Source: Anaerolineales bacterium
GTDB taxonomy: Bacteria > Chloroflexota > Anaerolineae > Anaerolineales > UBA4823
DNA: 7,485 nt
NCBI GenBank assembly: GCA_022865865.1
Contig: JALHTN010000189.1
Coordinates: 1 to 7,485, forward strand
Direction of reading: 5' to 3'
In this document: piece after piece, positions 7,330-7,485 of the stretch
How the letters are laid out: each line of letters opens with the position of its first letter
How positions within the stretch are numbered: the first letter of the stretch is position 1
The notes under the pieces: model-generated
The model's input: only the letters and a program-made list of their open reading frames with translations
The model's database searches: none
Told to the model about the DNA's origin: nothing
Position numbers and translations under genes: made by a program

Positions 7330-7339
7330 CACCTCCTTT
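7330..7339 (-). promoter_or_regulatory. Orphan Shine-Dalgarno sequence near predicted 5' end of the operon mRNA
   Basis: Minus-strand AAAGGAGGTG is complementary to the 16S rRNA 3' tail over ten bases, yet no ATG or GTG lies at a workable distance after it. The first TTG is about 21 bases beyond the GGAGG and is followed directly by an in-frame Gln-free stop-rich stretch with no usable frame. The site sits about 5-15 bases after the predicted transcription start and roughly 95 bases before the gene. The position and the sequence GAAAGGAGG resemble the STAB-SD element that protects the 5' end of Bacillus thuringiensis cry3A mRNA. Function here is inferred. Confidence 0.5.
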
Positions 7340-7351
7340 CTTCACTTATAT

Positions 7352-7379
7352 ATTATATATTTGGATCCCGGTTTTTCCA
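7352..7379 (-). promoter_or_regulatory. Sigma-A/sigma-70-like promoter of the importer operon
   Basis: The minus strand has TATAAT (7352-7357), a perfect -10 box, preceded after 16 bases by TGGAAA (7374-7379), which matches four of six positions of TTGACA. Transcription would start near 7345, giving a leader of about 110 bases before the binding-protein ATG. The -10 box is embedded in an AT-rich near-palindrome (TATAT-AAT-ATATA), so the exact box is slightly ambiguous. Confidence 0.55.
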
Positions 7380-7399
7380 CATGGAATTTTTGAATCCAT
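7375..7399. promoter_or_regulatory. Overlapping inverted repeats at the -35 box, possible operator
   Basis: On the plus strand TTCCA-CA-TGGAA (7375-7386) is a 5+5 inverted repeat that covers most of the -35 hexamer. A second inverted repeat, ATGGA-N9-TCCAT (7381-7385 and 7395-7399), shares the central half-site. Such nested half-sites could bind a dimeric regulator and block or aid polymerase. The arms are short, so chance cannot be excluded. Confidence 0.3.
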
Positions 7400-7412
7400 A
7401 CTCAATAAGCAA

Positions 7413-7485
7413 TCATTCGCGTAATAATTCATTTCTTGCTGCTTGCATGATTTTTTCTAATTCAATTTCCTGAGTTTCGTCCAAG
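7413..7485 (-). CDS. Possible 3' end of an unidentified upstream gene (partial)
   Basis: A frame open from the right edge to a TGA at 7413 codes 23 residues, LDETQEIELEKIMQAARNELLRE. The peptide is charged and has the hydrophobic spacing of an amphipathic helix, as many protein C-termini do. It lies on the same strand as the importer operon, and the promoter sits just downstream. I do not recognise the family. A frame this short stays open by chance about a third of the time and its codons are more AT-rich than the operon, so it is only tentative. I see no strong terminator hairpin between its stop and the promoter. Confidence 0.35.
   Translation of the reverse strand, partial: LDETQEIELEKIMQAARNELLRE

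Noticed and set aside
7326..7341. Plus-strand CACCTCCTTTCT identical to the usual 3' tail of 16S rRNA
   Set aside because: The preceding bases do not resemble the conserved end of 16S rRNA, so it is the complement of a minus-strand Shine-Dalgarno, not an rRNA fragment.
7381..7399. Inverted repeat ATGGA-N9-TCCAT as terminator of the upstream gene
   Set aside because: The stem has only five pairs and no U-tract follows in the minus-strand direction; an operator is a better, still weak, reading.

Overview
The window holds one minus-strand operon for a peptide/nickel-type (Opp/Dpp family) ABC importer, read from right to left. The organism is most likely an Anaerolineae-like member of the Chloroflexota. 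That placement is inferred from two traits: a lipoprotein binding protein with a long Ala/Pro/Glu pentapeptide tether after the lipobox, and a DppB-type permease with a DxDxDG-containing insertion in its first external loop. I recall both from that group, but no search was possible.

Layout, in the direction of transcription. At 7413-7484 is a possible 3' end of an unidentified upstream gene. The stretch 7235-7412 is a non-coding leader with a sigma-A-like promoter (TGGAAA, 16 bp, TATAAT). Just downstream of the promoter is a very strong Shine-Dalgarno-like sequence that has no start codon, and the true ribosome site of the first gene follows about 80 bases later. Then come the solute-binding lipoprotein (5405-7234), a 104-base spacer with a strong hairpin, permease B (4269-5300), permease C (3295-4257), ATPase D (2299-3285), ATPase F (1322-2302), and a cytosolic S9-family serine peptidase. 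The peptidase runs from 1310 off the left edge, so its catalytic triad lies outside the window. Genes B to the peptidase are packed with overlaps or gaps of at most about 11 bases.

How the genes work together: the lipoprotein captures a ligand, probably peptides, outside the membrane. B and C form the channel, D and F are the two different ATPases, and the last gene would cleave imported peptides in the cytoplasm. The hairpin after the first gene probably lets the binding protein be made in excess over the membrane complex. The importer itself is ordinary. The points worth a second look are the leader architecture (orphan Shine-Dalgarno, inverted repeats at the -35 box), the calcium-loop-like motifs in two externally exposed parts of the importer, the recently duplicated tether repeats, and the coupled peptidase. 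No mobile element, CRISPR array, tRNA or rRNA gene was seen, and I found no convincing plus-strand gene.
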